Shown in pieces: positions 56,264 through 64,000 of a stretch of 64,000 nt of DNA. The notes under the pieces are model-generated. The model was not told where the DNA came from, ran no database searches, and saw only the letters and a list, made by a program, of their open reading frames with translations. The stretch is from positions 1-64,000 of the forward strand of contig JAIUPK010000001.1 of NCBI GenBank assembly GCA_020160915.1, read 5' to 3'. The translations under genes and the position numbers were made by a program. Every line of letters starts with the position of its first letter. Position 1 is the first letter of the stretch. This DNA comes from Actinomycetota bacterium. Lineage in GTDB: Bacteria; Actinomycetota; Actinomycetes; Actinomycetales; Microbacteriaceae.

Positions 56264-56279
56264 GTGCTCATATGAGCAC
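56264..56279. promoter_or_regulatory. 16-bp perfect palindrome, candidate SorC-family operator
   Basis: GTGCTCATATGAGCAC lies 66 bp upstream of the regulator gene and touches the stop codon of the nucleoside hydrolase gene. Nearby, TTTGCA occurs twice (from 56229 and from 56251), and CGAACACAACATTTGCA loosely recalls the Bacillus DeoR operator. An internal promoter under autoregulation is inferred. Confidence 0.55.
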
Positions 56280-57208
56280 TATCTGCGTCCGGACAGCAAC
56301 TCCAGGTAGGCCCGGTAGAACCCGTCGGCGTCCACGTCGTCGATGACTGTCGCGTTGGGCTCATTGCGCTCGGGACGATCGTCGAACAGCGAATACCCCC
56401 TCGTCAGCTCGCTGGTGTGCTCGATCGCGACGAACTTGCGACTGGATGCTCGAATCAGGTCGGGGCGCACGAGCAGCATCGCGGTCAGTGAGTCCGGATG
56501 CGTACTCCCGAGTATCGATACCCCCTCATTGAACTCGAGGTTCGGCGTGTCGAGAATCGTGAAGAACTCGGAGAGCGGGGTGCCCAACGCCGCGATCTCG
56601 GCCAGCTGATCGCGATCCCAGAGGGCGCGGGCGAGCGTGAGCGTCCACGTAACGACCGTGACGTCGAAGCCTGCTCGGAAGACGATATCGGCCGCCTCCG
56701 GGTCAACGAAGAAGTTGTACTCCGCGGCCGCGGAGACATTGCCCACCGAGTTGTCGCATCCGCCCATGACCCACAGTTGCCGCACCTTGGAGGCGAACTC
56801 GCGATCGAGCAGCACCGCGGTCGCGATGTTCGTCAGCGGGCCGATGGCGACGATGTCGATCTGCCCGGGATTCTCGTCGACGATCCGAACCAGGGCGTCA
56901 GCTGCCCGCTCGGCACTGGCCTTCTGGGCCGGCACCGGGAAATCATGGTTCCCCTTGCCGTCGCCGTGCGCCTGCGCCGCATACCACGGCCGCGTCATGG
57001 GCACGCGGGCCCCGATGTGTACTGGCACCTCACCACCGCGGCCGGCAGCGTCCACGGTGATGAGGGCGTTCTGGATCTGCTGGTCGAAGTCGACATTGCC
57101 CGACACGATCGTGATCGCCTCGAGCTGCGCCTCCGGGTGCAGAAGACCGACAAGAAGCGCGAAGCTGTCGTCAGCTGCGGTGTCGGTGTCGATGATCATT
57201 CGCCTCAT
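56279..57208 (-). CDS. nucleoside hydrolase (IunH family)
   Basis: This encodes 309 residues. The N-terminal DTDTAADD supplies the calcium-binding Asp cluster, AIGPLTNIA and the later MGG...AEYNFFVDPEAA complete the site. It cleaves the N-glycosidic bond of (ribo)nucleosides to base and sugar. Base specificity is not readable. The start overlaps the MFS gene stop (ATGA). Confidence 0.92.
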   Translation of the reverse strand: MRRMIIDTDTAADDSFALLVGLLHPEAQLEAITIVSGNVDFDQQIQNALITVDAAGRGGEVPVHIGARVPMTRPWYAAQAHGDGKGNHDFPVPAQKASAERAADALVRIVDENPGQIDIVAIGPLTNIATAVLLDREFASKVRQLWVMGGCDNSVGNVSAAAEYNFFVDPEAADIVFRAGFDVTVVTWTLTLARALWDRDQLAEIAALGTPLSEFFTILDTPNLEFNEGVSILGSTHPDSLTAMLLVRPDLIRASSRKFVAIEHTSELTRGYSLFDDRPERNEPNATVIDDVDADGFYRAYLELLSGRR

Positions 57209-58533
57209 GGTTGCACTCCTGGTTGTCCGACGCTCGCGACCTCAAGCACGCCCGGCGCTTGGCGCGGTTCGGCCATCCGAAGCGCGAACACCACCCCGAT
57301 GGCGGCGAGCACAATGGCGGCCCCGAACACCACGCGGTACCCGACACCGTCGGCCACCGCGCCAGCAATGAGCGGCCCGAGAATGAAGAACGGCGCGAGC
57401 ACGGTCGAGGTCGTTCCGAGATAGAGACTCGTGCGCGCCGTCGGGGCGAGTTCAATCGACATGTTCGGGTCACCGATCACGGTCACCGCGTTCGCACCAC
57501 CCAGCGCGACGAATGCGACCACATACACACCGATGAATCCGCCGAACACCGCGCAGCTCATCCCGATGACCAGGAAGATGCCCCCGAGCACGACGACGGC
57601 CTTCCAGCCGAAGTAGTTGCCCACGATGCTCAACAGGAATCCCAGCACGGCCTGGGAGAGGATGAAGACGGCCGCGAGGAGCGCGGCGTCCGAGGGTTTC
57701 AGCACACCCTCACGCAGCCCGTCCACCACGACGAAACCGATGCCGAGCGTGGCGAACGCGAGCAGGCAGCGCGCGAGGATGAATCGGCGGTAGGCACGGT
57801 CCGTGGCAACCAGGGCGGGAATCTCCCGCACCGTCGACCAGAAGTGTCCTCGCGGTTCCGGGTGCGGGTACGGTTCCTCCTTCAGGCCGGCGACGAAGAA
57901 GATCGACAGGAACGACAGCGCGAAACAGATCCAGAAGCACAACTGGATGCCATAGGGAAAGTCGTTCGAGCGCACGATGGACTCAGCGACGAGAGCCGCC
58001 GTGAAGCCGAGCAACCCACCCAGCAGCTGAACGATCGCGAAGAACCAGCCTCTATTGAGCGTGATCGCCTTCGCGAGGAAGTCCCCGTACACCGGACCGA
58101 TGAGCCCCGTGGTGACGGCATACGCACCGAACGCGACGAAGAAGATGACCACGATGGTCGTCGTATCGAGCACCCCGATGAGTTGCGCGGTGATCGCAAT
58201 GGCAAGAATCCCGACGCGCTCCGCGACGACGATGGCCAGCAGCAGAGGCTTGCGCCTCGTGCGCCCGCGAACGAGGTGGGCACCGACCAGCTGGGGCAGA
58301 TAGTGACCAACGGCGTACACGGCGGCCACCAGACCGACCAACAGGGTACTGCCAGTGAGGGTCTGAACGAACGCCGGGATGATCGTGGTCTCGCTCAACA
58401 GCGAGATTGCGAAAGCGAAAGTCGCGCCGTCCAGCACGAGAAAGGCGAAGTTGCGACGCTGGTGCGCCGCCATCGCTCTCGAGTAGTCGGGCGCCGCGGC
58501 CCGAAGCCTGGCCGCGTCAGCGCTTACGGCCAC
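57205..58533 (-). CDS. MFS transporter, probable nucleoside or base carrier
   Basis: This encodes 442 residues with twelve predicted membrane helices. The start is placed at the GTG at 58533, which overlaps the phosphorylase stop by 10 bp; an ATG at 58473 is an alternative. A charged cytoplasmic loop follows helix 6 (KEEPYPHPEPRG). The loop after helix 2-3 has HLVRGRTRRKPLL, the MFS signature position. Substrate is inferred only from its place between nucleoside-cleaving enzymes. Confidence 0.83.
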   Translation of the reverse strand: MAVSADAARLRAAAPDYSRAMAAHQRRNFAFLVLDGATFAFAISLLSETTIIPAFVQTLTGSTLLVGLVAAVYAVGHYLPQLVGAHLVRGRTRRKPLLLAIVVAERVGILAIAITAQLIGVLDTTTIVVIFFVAFGAYAVTTGLIGPVYGDFLAKAITLNRGWFFAIVQLLGGLLGFTAALVAESIVRSNDFPYGIQLCFWICFALSFLSIFFVAGLKEEPYPHPEPRGHFWSTVREIPALVATDRAYRRFILARCLLAFATLGIGFVVVDGLREGVLKPSDAALLAAVFILSQAVLGFLLSIVGNYFGWKAVVVLGGIFLVIGMSCAVFGGFIGVYVVAFVALGGANAVTVIGDPNMSIELAPTARTSLYLGTTSTVLAPFFILGPLIAGAVADGVGYRVVFGAAIVLAAIGVVFALRMAEPRQAPGVLEVASVGQPGVQP

Positions 58534-59288
58534 TGCGCGCCCGCCCTGTCCTTGGCAATGAGAACGCGAAGTGATTCGACCGAGACCTCGAGCATGCGCG
58601 CACGGTCGGCGTCGGCATCCCCACCCTCCGACCACATGTGCATGATGCCCCCAGCGCGCACGCGGTTGATGGAACTGATCACGAAGATCGCCGCGGCCTC
58701 CATCTCGGAGCAGATTGCGCCGCCGGCGATCCACGCGTTCCAGCGGTCTGCGAGACGGGCGGCCATCGGCATCCGCTCCGGCTCGACTTCGCCGTAGAAG
58801 GAGTCCTTCGACTGGGTGACTCCCAAGCGGTAGTCAGCTCCGACAGTCCGCGCCGCGATCGCGAGCGCGTCAACGACCTGCGGTGACGCGACCGCCGGGA
58901 ACTCCATGGGGAGGTAGTGGCTGGATGTTCCCTCGTCCCTGATCGCGGCGGTCACGATTGCCAGCTGCCCCGACGGAGTGTCGGGCTGCATCGCACCGGA
59001 TGTCCCGACCCTGATGAACGTGTCAGCACCGAGCTTGATCAGCTCCTCGACCGCGATCGCGGCCGACGGGCATCCGATTCCGGTCGACACGACGCTGACC
59101 TTCTCGCCGTCGAGCGTGCCCGTCCAGGTCGTGTACTCCCGGTTCGAGGAGACGTGGGCCGCCTCATCGAACAGGGCGGCGATCGGCTCGCAGCGCCCTG
59201 GGTCACCGGGGAGCAGAACGTACCGGCCGACATCGCCCGGTCGCAGCTGCACGTGGTACTGCACGTCCTCGTCGTGTGACACGCTCAT
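58524..59288 (-). CDS. uridine-phosphorylase-like nucleoside phosphorylase, copy 2
   Basis: This encodes 254 residues of the NP-I family. Phosphate-binding residues are in LPGDPGRCE, NREYTTW and IRVGTSG; the ribose-binding Glu-Met-Glu is in ICSEMEAAA. The pattern is closest to Udp. However, the uracil-recognition Gln/Arg segment (FYGEVEPERMP) differs from E. coli Udp, so base specificity is open. It is coupled by ATGA to copy 1, which it resembles throughout (roughly 60 percent identity by eye). Confidence 0.87.
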   Translation of the reverse strand: MSVSHDEDVQYHVQLRPGDVGRYVLLPGDPGRCEPIAALFDEAAHVSSNREYTTWTGTLDGEKVSVVSTGIGCPSAAIAVEELIKLGADTFIRVGTSGAMQPDTPSGQLAIVTAAIRDEGTSSHYLPMEFPAVASPQVVDALAIAARTVGADYRLGVTQSKDSFYGEVEPERMPMAARLADRWNAWIAGGAICSEMEAAAIFVISSINRVRAGGIMHMWSEGGDADADRARMLEVSVESLRVLIAKDRAGAQWP

Positions 59289-60070
59289 GCCGCCGCCGCC
59301 TCACGGTCGCGAGCGATCAGCTCGCGCATCCCCGCGATCGCCGCCGGCAGGAGGTTGTCGACCGAGCCTCGCTCGATCTCGTCGTCAGTCATCTCCGCCA
59401 TGTCCCAATGACCGAGGATCATCATGATGCCCCCCGCCCGCACGCGCAGAGTCGACGCGACGATGTAGAGCGCAGCAGCCTCCATCTCCGAGCAGATCGC
59501 GCCGCCAGCCATCCACGCTGACCAACGCTCGGCGAGTCGATGCGCCACCGGCATACGACCGGGCTCGTGCTGACCGTAGAAGGAGTCCTTCGACTGCGAG
59601 ATTCCGACGTGCACGGTTCTGCCCGTGCTTCGAGCCCCGACCGCAAGAGCCCGGGTGACGTCCAGGTCTGCAACCGCCGGGAACTCGACCGGCAGGTAGT
59701 GCAGCGTCGTACCCTCGTCGCGAATTGCGGCCTGGATCACACCCAGGTCTCCGGGATGGATGTCGGGCTGCATCGCCCCCGACGTCCCGACTCGCACGAA
59801 GGTGTCGGCGCCGACCTTGACGAGCTCCTCCATCGCGATGCTTGCTGACGGGCATCCGATGCCGGTTGATGTCACGGAGACCCGTTCGCCGTCGAGGGTG
59901 CCGGTCCAGGTCTCGTACTCACGGTTCTTCGCCACCAGCACGGGATCGTCGAAGAATCGTGCGATCGGCTCGCATCGACCCGGGTCGCCGGGAAGGAAGA
60001 CATAGCGACCGACCTCTCCCGGAGCGACCTGGATGTGGTGCTGACGTTCAGTGTGGTCAGTTGTGGACAT
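59285..60070 (-). CDS. uridine-phosphorylase-like nucleoside phosphorylase, copy 1
   Basis: This encodes 261 residues with the same active-site set (LPGDPGRCE, NREYETW, VRVGTSG, CSEMEAAA). The base-side segment reads FYGQHEPGRMP, retaining a Gln that copy 2 lacks, so the two may prefer different bases or form a mixed hexamer. The C-terminus also differs (a longer acidic helix, MAEMTDDEIERG). It follows ecfT by 39 bp. Confidence 0.87.
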   Translation of the reverse strand: MSTTDHTERQHHIQVAPGEVGRYVFLPGDPGRCEPIARFFDDPVLVAKNREYETWTGTLDGERVSVTSTGIGCPSASIAMEELVKVGADTFVRVGTSGAMQPDIHPGDLGVIQAAIRDEGTTLHYLPVEFPAVADLDVTRALAVGARSTGRTVHVGISQSKDSFYGQHEPGRMPVAHRLAERWSAWMAGGAICSEMEAAALYIVASTLRVRAGGIMMILGHWDMAEMTDDEIERGSVDNLLPAAIAGMRELIARDREAAAA

Positions 60071-60109
60071 GGTGATGCATCCGTTTCTCTGGTGCGTCCG
60101 GCAAGCCGG

Positions 60110-61003
60110 CTATTTCTTGAAGGAGAAGGCGATCGCTGCGAGGATGACCCCCGCGAACAGAGTGGCCGCGATCAGGAAGGTGATCAGAACGAACAGGGGC
60201 GAGAAGGTGATCTCGTTCGCCAGCGACCACGTGCCTTTGGTGATCGCCACGACGGACAACGTGATGAGCACGACTGCACCCACGATGCCGACCACCCAGT
60301 CGCTGGCTCGACCCCGTACCTGCCGGTAGCTGGTCTTGATGCCATCAGAGCCGAACCCTCGCGACTCGAGCGAGATGGACAGCTGCTGCACACGTTCGAT
60401 GGCACCGACGAACACGGGAACGAAGCTGGGCAACACGGCCGAGAAGCCCGTTCCCTTCATGCCTCGCGACTTCTGTGCGCTCATGATGATGCCCACCTCG
60501 CGTTGGAACACGGGGATCAGCTGCAGCGTCATGGCCAGCATGAAGTTGAGCGTGTAGGGCACCTTCAGCTTGGCGAACGACGTGAACAGGTCACTCGGGT
60601 GCGTGGTCATCACCATGATGAGAGCCATCAAGAGGGATGCCACGATCCGCCCCAGCAGAACGAAGCCGTAATACACCCCGTCGCCGTAGAGCACGAGTGG
60701 CCCGATCTGATCCACCGCGGTCCACGGCCGCTCGACCGCTGGCGCGATGATCTGGAGCGCCAGCAGAGAGGATCCGACGGGCACGAGGATGAGTGCGCCC
60801 TTGAGCAGGGGCTTGGTCACCCCCGCGATGGGCGCCAGCAGGAGCGCGAACAAGGCCATCGAGTAGAGGATGACGATGTTCTGAGTCGAGAAGGCGAGGA
60901 TCACGTATCCCACGACCCAGACGAGCTTGGCGAGCGGATTGATTCTGTGGATGATCGAGTTTCCCGGGATCATCGCGATCGGCATTGCTGCTTGCATTGA
61001 CAT
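60110..61003 (-). CDS. ecfT: ECF transporter transmembrane component EcfT
   Basis: This encodes 297 residues with about five to six membrane helices. The two cytoplasmic coupling motifs are AQKSRGMKG and SLESRGFG (x-R-G type), which dock onto the ATPase pair. EcfT joins the S component to EcfA1/EcfA2. It is 18 bp downstream of ecfA2. Confidence 0.9.
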   Translation of the reverse strand: MSMQAAMPIAMIPGNSIIHRINPLAKLVWVVGYVILAFSTQNIVILYSMALFALLLAPIAGVTKPLLKGALILVPVGSSLLALQIIAPAVERPWTAVDQIGPLVLYGDGVYYGFVLLGRIVASLLMALIMVMTTHPSDLFTSFAKLKVPYTLNFMLAMTLQLIPVFQREVGIIMSAQKSRGMKGTGFSAVLPSFVPVFVGAIERVQQLSISLESRGFGSDGIKTSYRQVRGRASDWVVGIVGAVVLITLSVVAITKGTWSLANEITFSPLFVLITFLIAATLFAGVILAAIAFSFKK

Positions 61004-61021
61004 GTCTGTAGTTCCTGTTCG

Positions 61022-61909
61022 TCAGCCGGCGACGCTCGAGGTACGCCCGCGTCGGGCGGACTTCCCACGGCGCTGGGCGATGTCGGCAGCCAGTTCGGCC
61101 GGGGTGAGCGCGACGGGTCCTCCGAGGGGCACCACAGTCTGGAGGGCGATCTGCGTCACCTGGGGAGCCTGGAGGTTGGTCCTGGCCATCAGCGCCTGGT
61201 CTGCGAAGACCTCGCGCGGCGAGGCATCCGCGATCACCTCGGTGCTCTTCATCACGATCACGCGCTCGACGACGTCGGCCAGCAGCGGCATGTCGTGGGA
61301 GACGCAGACGACCGTCGTTCCTCGCTCTCGCAGGCGACGCATGAGGCCGTTGATGATGTGCGTGGTGTTGTGGTCCTGACCTGTCGAGGGCTCGTCGAAG
61401 ATGATGATCGGCGGGCGCATCGCCACGATCGAGGCGATTCCCACGAGTTTGCGCACGGGGAAGCTGACCCGATAGGGATGCTCTTCGATGAACTCCTGGA
61501 GTCCGAAGAACTCGACAACCTCGTCGACTCGCTCGGTGATCTCATCCTCGGGAACCCCGATGTTGCGCGGGCCGAACTCGAGCTCCATGCGAACCGTTCG
61601 GGCGAACAGCTGGTGGTTCGGGTTCTGGAACACGTACCCGACGTGGGCGGCCATCTGCTGAACGCTGTGTTTCGCGGTGTCGACACCGTTGACAATCACC
61701 GTTCCTGCGGTGGGCTTGAGCAGCCCGTTGAAGAGCTTGGTGAGCGTCGTCTTGCCAGAGCCGTTCTGCCCGATGATTCCGATGATCTCACCGTGCGCGA
61801 CCTGGAGGTCAACGCCACCGAGGGCGACAACGTTGCCCGTCGGATAGACGTAGCGCGCCCCGCGGACATCGATCGCCAGGGTTGGGTTGGTGGGGGTTGA
61901 CTCAACCAT
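61022..61909 (-). CDS. ecfA2: ECF transporter ATPase with degenerate ABC signature
   Basis: This encodes 295 residues. Walker A is GQNGSGKT (47-54), the Q-loop is FQNP (Gln95), and Walker B with catalytic Glu173 is FDEP, followed by switch His205. The LSGGQ signature is replaced by VSFPVRKLV (about 148-156). A roughly 50-residue C-terminal extension follows the motor. The gene overlaps ecfA1 by 8 bp. Confidence 0.9.
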   Translation of the reverse strand: MVESTPTNPTLAIDVRGARYVYPTGNVVALGGVDLQVAHGEIIGIIGQNGSGKTTLTKLFNGLLKPTAGTVIVNGVDTAKHSVQQMAAHVGYVFQNPNHQLFARTVRMELEFGPRNIGVPEDEITERVDEVVEFFGLQEFIEEHPYRVSFPVRKLVGIASIVAMRPPIIIFDEPSTGQDHNTTHIINGLMRRLRERGTTVVCVSHDMPLLADVVERVIVMKSTEVIADASPREVFADQALMARTNLQAPQVTQIALQTVVPLGGPVALTPAELAADIAQRRGKSARRGRTSSVAG

Positions 61910-62768
61910 TCTTCGCTCCCAGCAGTTCGGAGATCTCGGCTACTGCCGGCTCGGTGGTGATCGGAATCGGGCCCTTCCACAGGCCGTAGTCGGTGCCGAG
62001 GATGGTGGCGAGTTCCGCCGCCTCCGGCACCCGGAGTTTGAGAGCCGCGAGGTCGTCGACACGACTGAAGATCTCCTGCGGCGTTCCATTCATGACGATT
62101 CGACCCTGATCAAGAACGATGACGCGGTCGGCGTAGCGCGCCATGACCTCCACCTCGTGCTCGATGACGATCACGGTCATCCCCCGGTCGCGATTGAGCT
62201 TCGCGGCCATGTCGAATACTTCCTGCTTGCCGATGGGATCGAGGTTCGACGTCGGCTCGTCCATGATGAGAATCTGGGGCGCCATGGCGAGCACGGCTGC
62301 GATGGCGAGACGCTGTTGCTGACCACCGGAGAGCCCGAGAGGCGACCGCTCCTCGAAACCGGCGAGGCCGACGAGCTCCAGAGTCTCGGGGATGATCCGT
62401 TTCATGTCCTCGTAGGCAACCCCCGCGTTCTCGAGCCCCAGCGCGACCTCCTCGGCCGCCGACATCTGACTCATCTGGAACTCGGGATTGTCGAACACCA
62501 TGCCTACGAGCTTGGACATCTCCCGCACCGGGTAGTCCGAGACGGTGAGGCCGCCCACCGTCACCGTTCCCGTGAGGTCTCCACCCAGCATCGTGGGCAC
62601 GACACCGTTGACGCAGAGGCCCATAGTGGTCTTCCCCGCACCATTGAGCCCCAGCACCGCGACGTACTCGCCAGGCATGATGCTGAACGAGATGTCGCGC
62701 AGGGCCGGTTCCTCTGTTCCGGGATAGGTGAAGGTCACGTTGTCGAAGGTGATGATTGGTTCTGGCAT
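61902..62768 (-). CDS. ecfA1: ECF transporter ATPase with canonical signature
   Basis: This encodes 288 residues from the ATG at 62768, with AAGGAGAGCA upstream; a longer open frame runs into the intergenic hairpin. Walker A is GLNGAGKT (40-47), LSGGQ is at 146-150, and Glu171 follows Walker B. The Q-loop position is Asp93 (VFDNPE) instead of Gln. It pairs with the ecfA2 product to power the importer. Confidence 0.92.
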   Translation of the reverse strand: MPEPIITFDNVTFTYPGTEEPALRDISFSIMPGEYVAVLGLNGAGKTTMGLCVNGVVPTMLGGDLTGTVTVGGLTVSDYPVREMSKLVGMVFDNPEFQMSQMSAAEEVALGLENAGVAYEDMKRIIPETLELVGLAGFEERSPLGLSGGQQQRLAIAAVLAMAPQILIMDEPTSNLDPIGKQEVFDMAAKLNRDRGMTVIVIEHEVEVMARYADRVIVLDQGRIVMNGTPQEIFSRVDDLAALKLRVPEAAELATILGTDYGLWKGPIPITTEPAVAEISELLGAKNG

Positions 62769-62782
62769 TGCTCTCCTTGAGG

Positions 62783-62816
62783 CTGGGGGTGCCCCCGCGG
62801 GCGAGGGCACCCCCAG
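62783..62816 (-). promoter_or_regulatory. hairpin between S-component and ATPase genes
   Basis: Perfect 12-bp stem CTGGGGGTGCCC/GGGCACCCCCAG with a 10-nt loop, filling most of the 60-bp gap. No U-run follows, so it is more likely an mRNA stabiliser or partial terminator setting the S-component to ATPase ratio than a full terminator. Confidence 0.6.
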
Positions 62817-62828
62817 GTCAGTTGTGGA

Positions 62829-63548
62829 TCAGGCGGACGCGCCGGCGTTCAGGGCGAGGAACACGACGATGATGAGCACGCCGACGACGACTCCGGCCAC
62901 CGCGAGCAGGACACCCTTGAGCGGGGTGGCCTTCACGATGTCGATGTTCGCCGTCAGTGACTTCGGCAGCGCCTCGATGATCGCCAGAGCGACGAAACCT
63001 CCGATGATCTTGTCTGCAAGCGACGTGAGGATGTTCGACGAGAAGACCGAACCCACCAGGTTCTGCCCCACCGCGAGGAACGTACCGGTGAGCGCATCCG
63101 CGCCGTTGCCGGTCGCGCCACCGAACACCAGGACGATGATCGGGGCAGCCACGATCGTGCAGGCGACCGCAACGATCACGTTCAGCAGGAAGAAGCGCGG
63201 GATCGTGCGACCGAGCTTCCAGGAACGGACGCCGTAGCCCCAGATCAGGGCGCCAACGACGTTCACCAGGGCGAACGGCAGGCTGACCGGACCGCTGATC
63301 AGCGCTGAACCACCGTTGGTGAGGACGCCGACTAGAGCGCCCCACCAGGGTCCGAGCACGATCGCGGAGATCGCGGTGCCGATCATGTCCAGATACACGG
63401 GCAGGCGAAGGGCGCTAGCGATGTATCCGCCAACGATGTTGAGAGCGACGCACACCGGGATGAGCGTCACGATCAACGTCATCGGGAGGTTGTTGCGGTT
63501 GAGTCGGCTGCTCTTCTTCGGAGCGGCCGCTACGGGGGCACTAGTCAT
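62829..63548 (-). CDS. ECF transporter substrate-binding S component
   Basis: This encodes 239 residues with about six membrane helices and a basic N-terminus (PKKSSRLNRNN). The YLDMIGTAISAIVLGPWWGALVG block resembles riboflavin-family-like S components (ECF_trS). Substrate cannot be read from the sequence; the surrounding genes suggest a nucleoside or nucleobase. It is 23 bp after the GntR regulator gene. Confidence 0.83.
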   Translation of the reverse strand: MTSAPVAAAPKKSSRLNRNNLPMTLIVTLIPVCVALNIVGGYIASALRLPVYLDMIGTAISAIVLGPWWGALVGVLTNGGSALISGPVSLPFALVNVVGALIWGYGVRSWKLGRTIPRFFLLNVIVAVACTIVAAPIIVLVFGGATGNGADALTGTFLAVGQNLVGSVFSSNILTSLADKIIGGFVALAIIEALPKSLTANIDIVKATPLKGVLLAVAGVVVGVLIIVVFLALNAGASA

Positions 63549-63571
63549 TGCTTTGCCTTTCGGATGGGTTG

Positions 63572-64000
63572 TTATTTCTGCCCGGCGACTCTGCCGGCAG
63601 CGGTGAGGACTTTCGCGTCGTCCCGTTCGGACGACGCACTGCTTGTGCTCTCGTGGAGCGGTTGTCCGCCGGTGGGACCACGGTGCACGTACAGGTTCAT
63701 CACGTCGCTGCGCAACGAGACGATCGAGTACATGACGGGGGTACCGTCGGCGAGGTCGTGCACTTGGGAGAGCACGAGTATGGGGGTGCCTTCCGGCACG
63801 TCGAGCCGCTTCGCAGACGCGAGCGGTGCGGCGAGGGCCTCGATCCGAGCGGTACCGCTCGATACGGGCTGGTTATGGGTCGCCTCGAGCAGTTCGTAAA
63901 TCGAGTTCTCGTAGGCGGCCGGGGTCAGCGGCAGGCCGCGTACCACGGCCAGGTGGTCGACGCTGTCCGCGATGGGAACGCCATCGGCGGTGCGGGTGCG
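63572..64000 (-). CDS. GntR-family regulator, C-terminal UTRA domain (partial)
   Basis: The last 142 codons of a gene that enters from the right edge; its HTH lies outside the window. The visible part is a UTRA ligand-binding domain (RTRTADGVPIADSV..., ending with LADGTPVMYSIVSLRSD), the HutC-branch fold. The first visible codon is in frame at 64000. It is the first visible gene of the operon below and probably regulates it. Confidence 0.85.
   Translation of the reverse strand, partial: RTRTADGVPIADSVDHLAVVRGLPLTPAAYENSIYELLEATHNQPVSSGTARIEALAAPLASAKRLDVPEGTPILVLSQVHDLADGTPVMYSIVSLRSDVMNLYVHRGPTGGQPLHESTSSASSERDDAKVLTAAGRVAGQK

Noticed and set aside
57211..58797. Plus-strand open frame of 528 codons opposite the MFS gene
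   Set aside because: Composition is hydrophilic and Glu/Arg/His-rich, the complement of membrane-protein codons; the minus frame has clear transporter helices.

Overview
The window looks like chromosome from a high-G+C Gram-positive bacterium, most probably of the family Microbacteriaceae. The support is strong G/C bias at third codon positions, frequent GTG and some TTG starts, many ATGA/TAGTG coupled starts, and typical actinobacterial families: F420-type PPOX protein, DUF222-HNH endonuclease, MarP-like protease, HelD, LigD/Ku end joining, DUF6328, DUF6804 and DUF2207. No rRNA, tRNA, CRISPR array or insertion sequence was recognised.

Layout. Positions 1-2400 hold small housekeeping genes and rpsO with its own promoter and a strong terminator. 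Positions 2395-12165 are a type I restriction-modification locus (hsdM-hsdS ... hsdR, minus strand). Its hsdS-hsdR interval carries a HEPN ribonuclease/MNT nucleotidyltransferase pair under a large palindromic operator, a membrane protein with a duplicated beta-type repeat, and a DUF4143 ATPase. Positions 12335-24473 are mostly envelope and nucleic-acid genes: HNH nuclease, two NERD paralogues, MarP, YhhN, VanZ, HelD, PrsW. Positions 24512-27253 hold oxidoreductases. Positions 27329-32644 are a repair block (Ada-AlkA fusion, Ku, LigD). Positions 32685-49399 are mixed metabolism and envelope genes: aspA, two DUF2207 proteins, hydrolases, a maltokinase-like kinase, a SWI2/SNF2 helicase, an M20 peptidase and a secreted glycerophosphodiesterase. 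Positions 49499-51854 hold ribokinase and an SDR.

Positions 64000 down to 51927 form one run of minus-strand genes with gaps of at most about 80 bp, read as a nucleoside uptake and catabolism operon. The order is GntR regulator, ECF S component, EcfA1, EcfA2, EcfT, two tandem uridine-phosphorylase-like enzymes, an MFS carrier, a nucleoside hydrolase, a SorC-type regulator, DeoC, an aldehyde dehydrogenase and a catalytically dead truncated aldehyde dehydrogenase. A working model: nucleosides enter by the ECF and/or MFS carrier and are cleaved by phosphorylases or the hydrolase. Deoxyribose-5-phosphate is then split by DeoC to glyceraldehyde-3-phosphate and acetaldehyde, and the dehydrogenase oxidises the acetaldehyde. 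Ribokinase, just outside this run, could phosphorylate ribose released by the hydrolase.

The two regions most worth follow-up are the RNase-type cargo inside the type I RM locus and the ECF transporter in the nucleoside operon, whose two ATPases carry complementary defects in the same composite ATP site.
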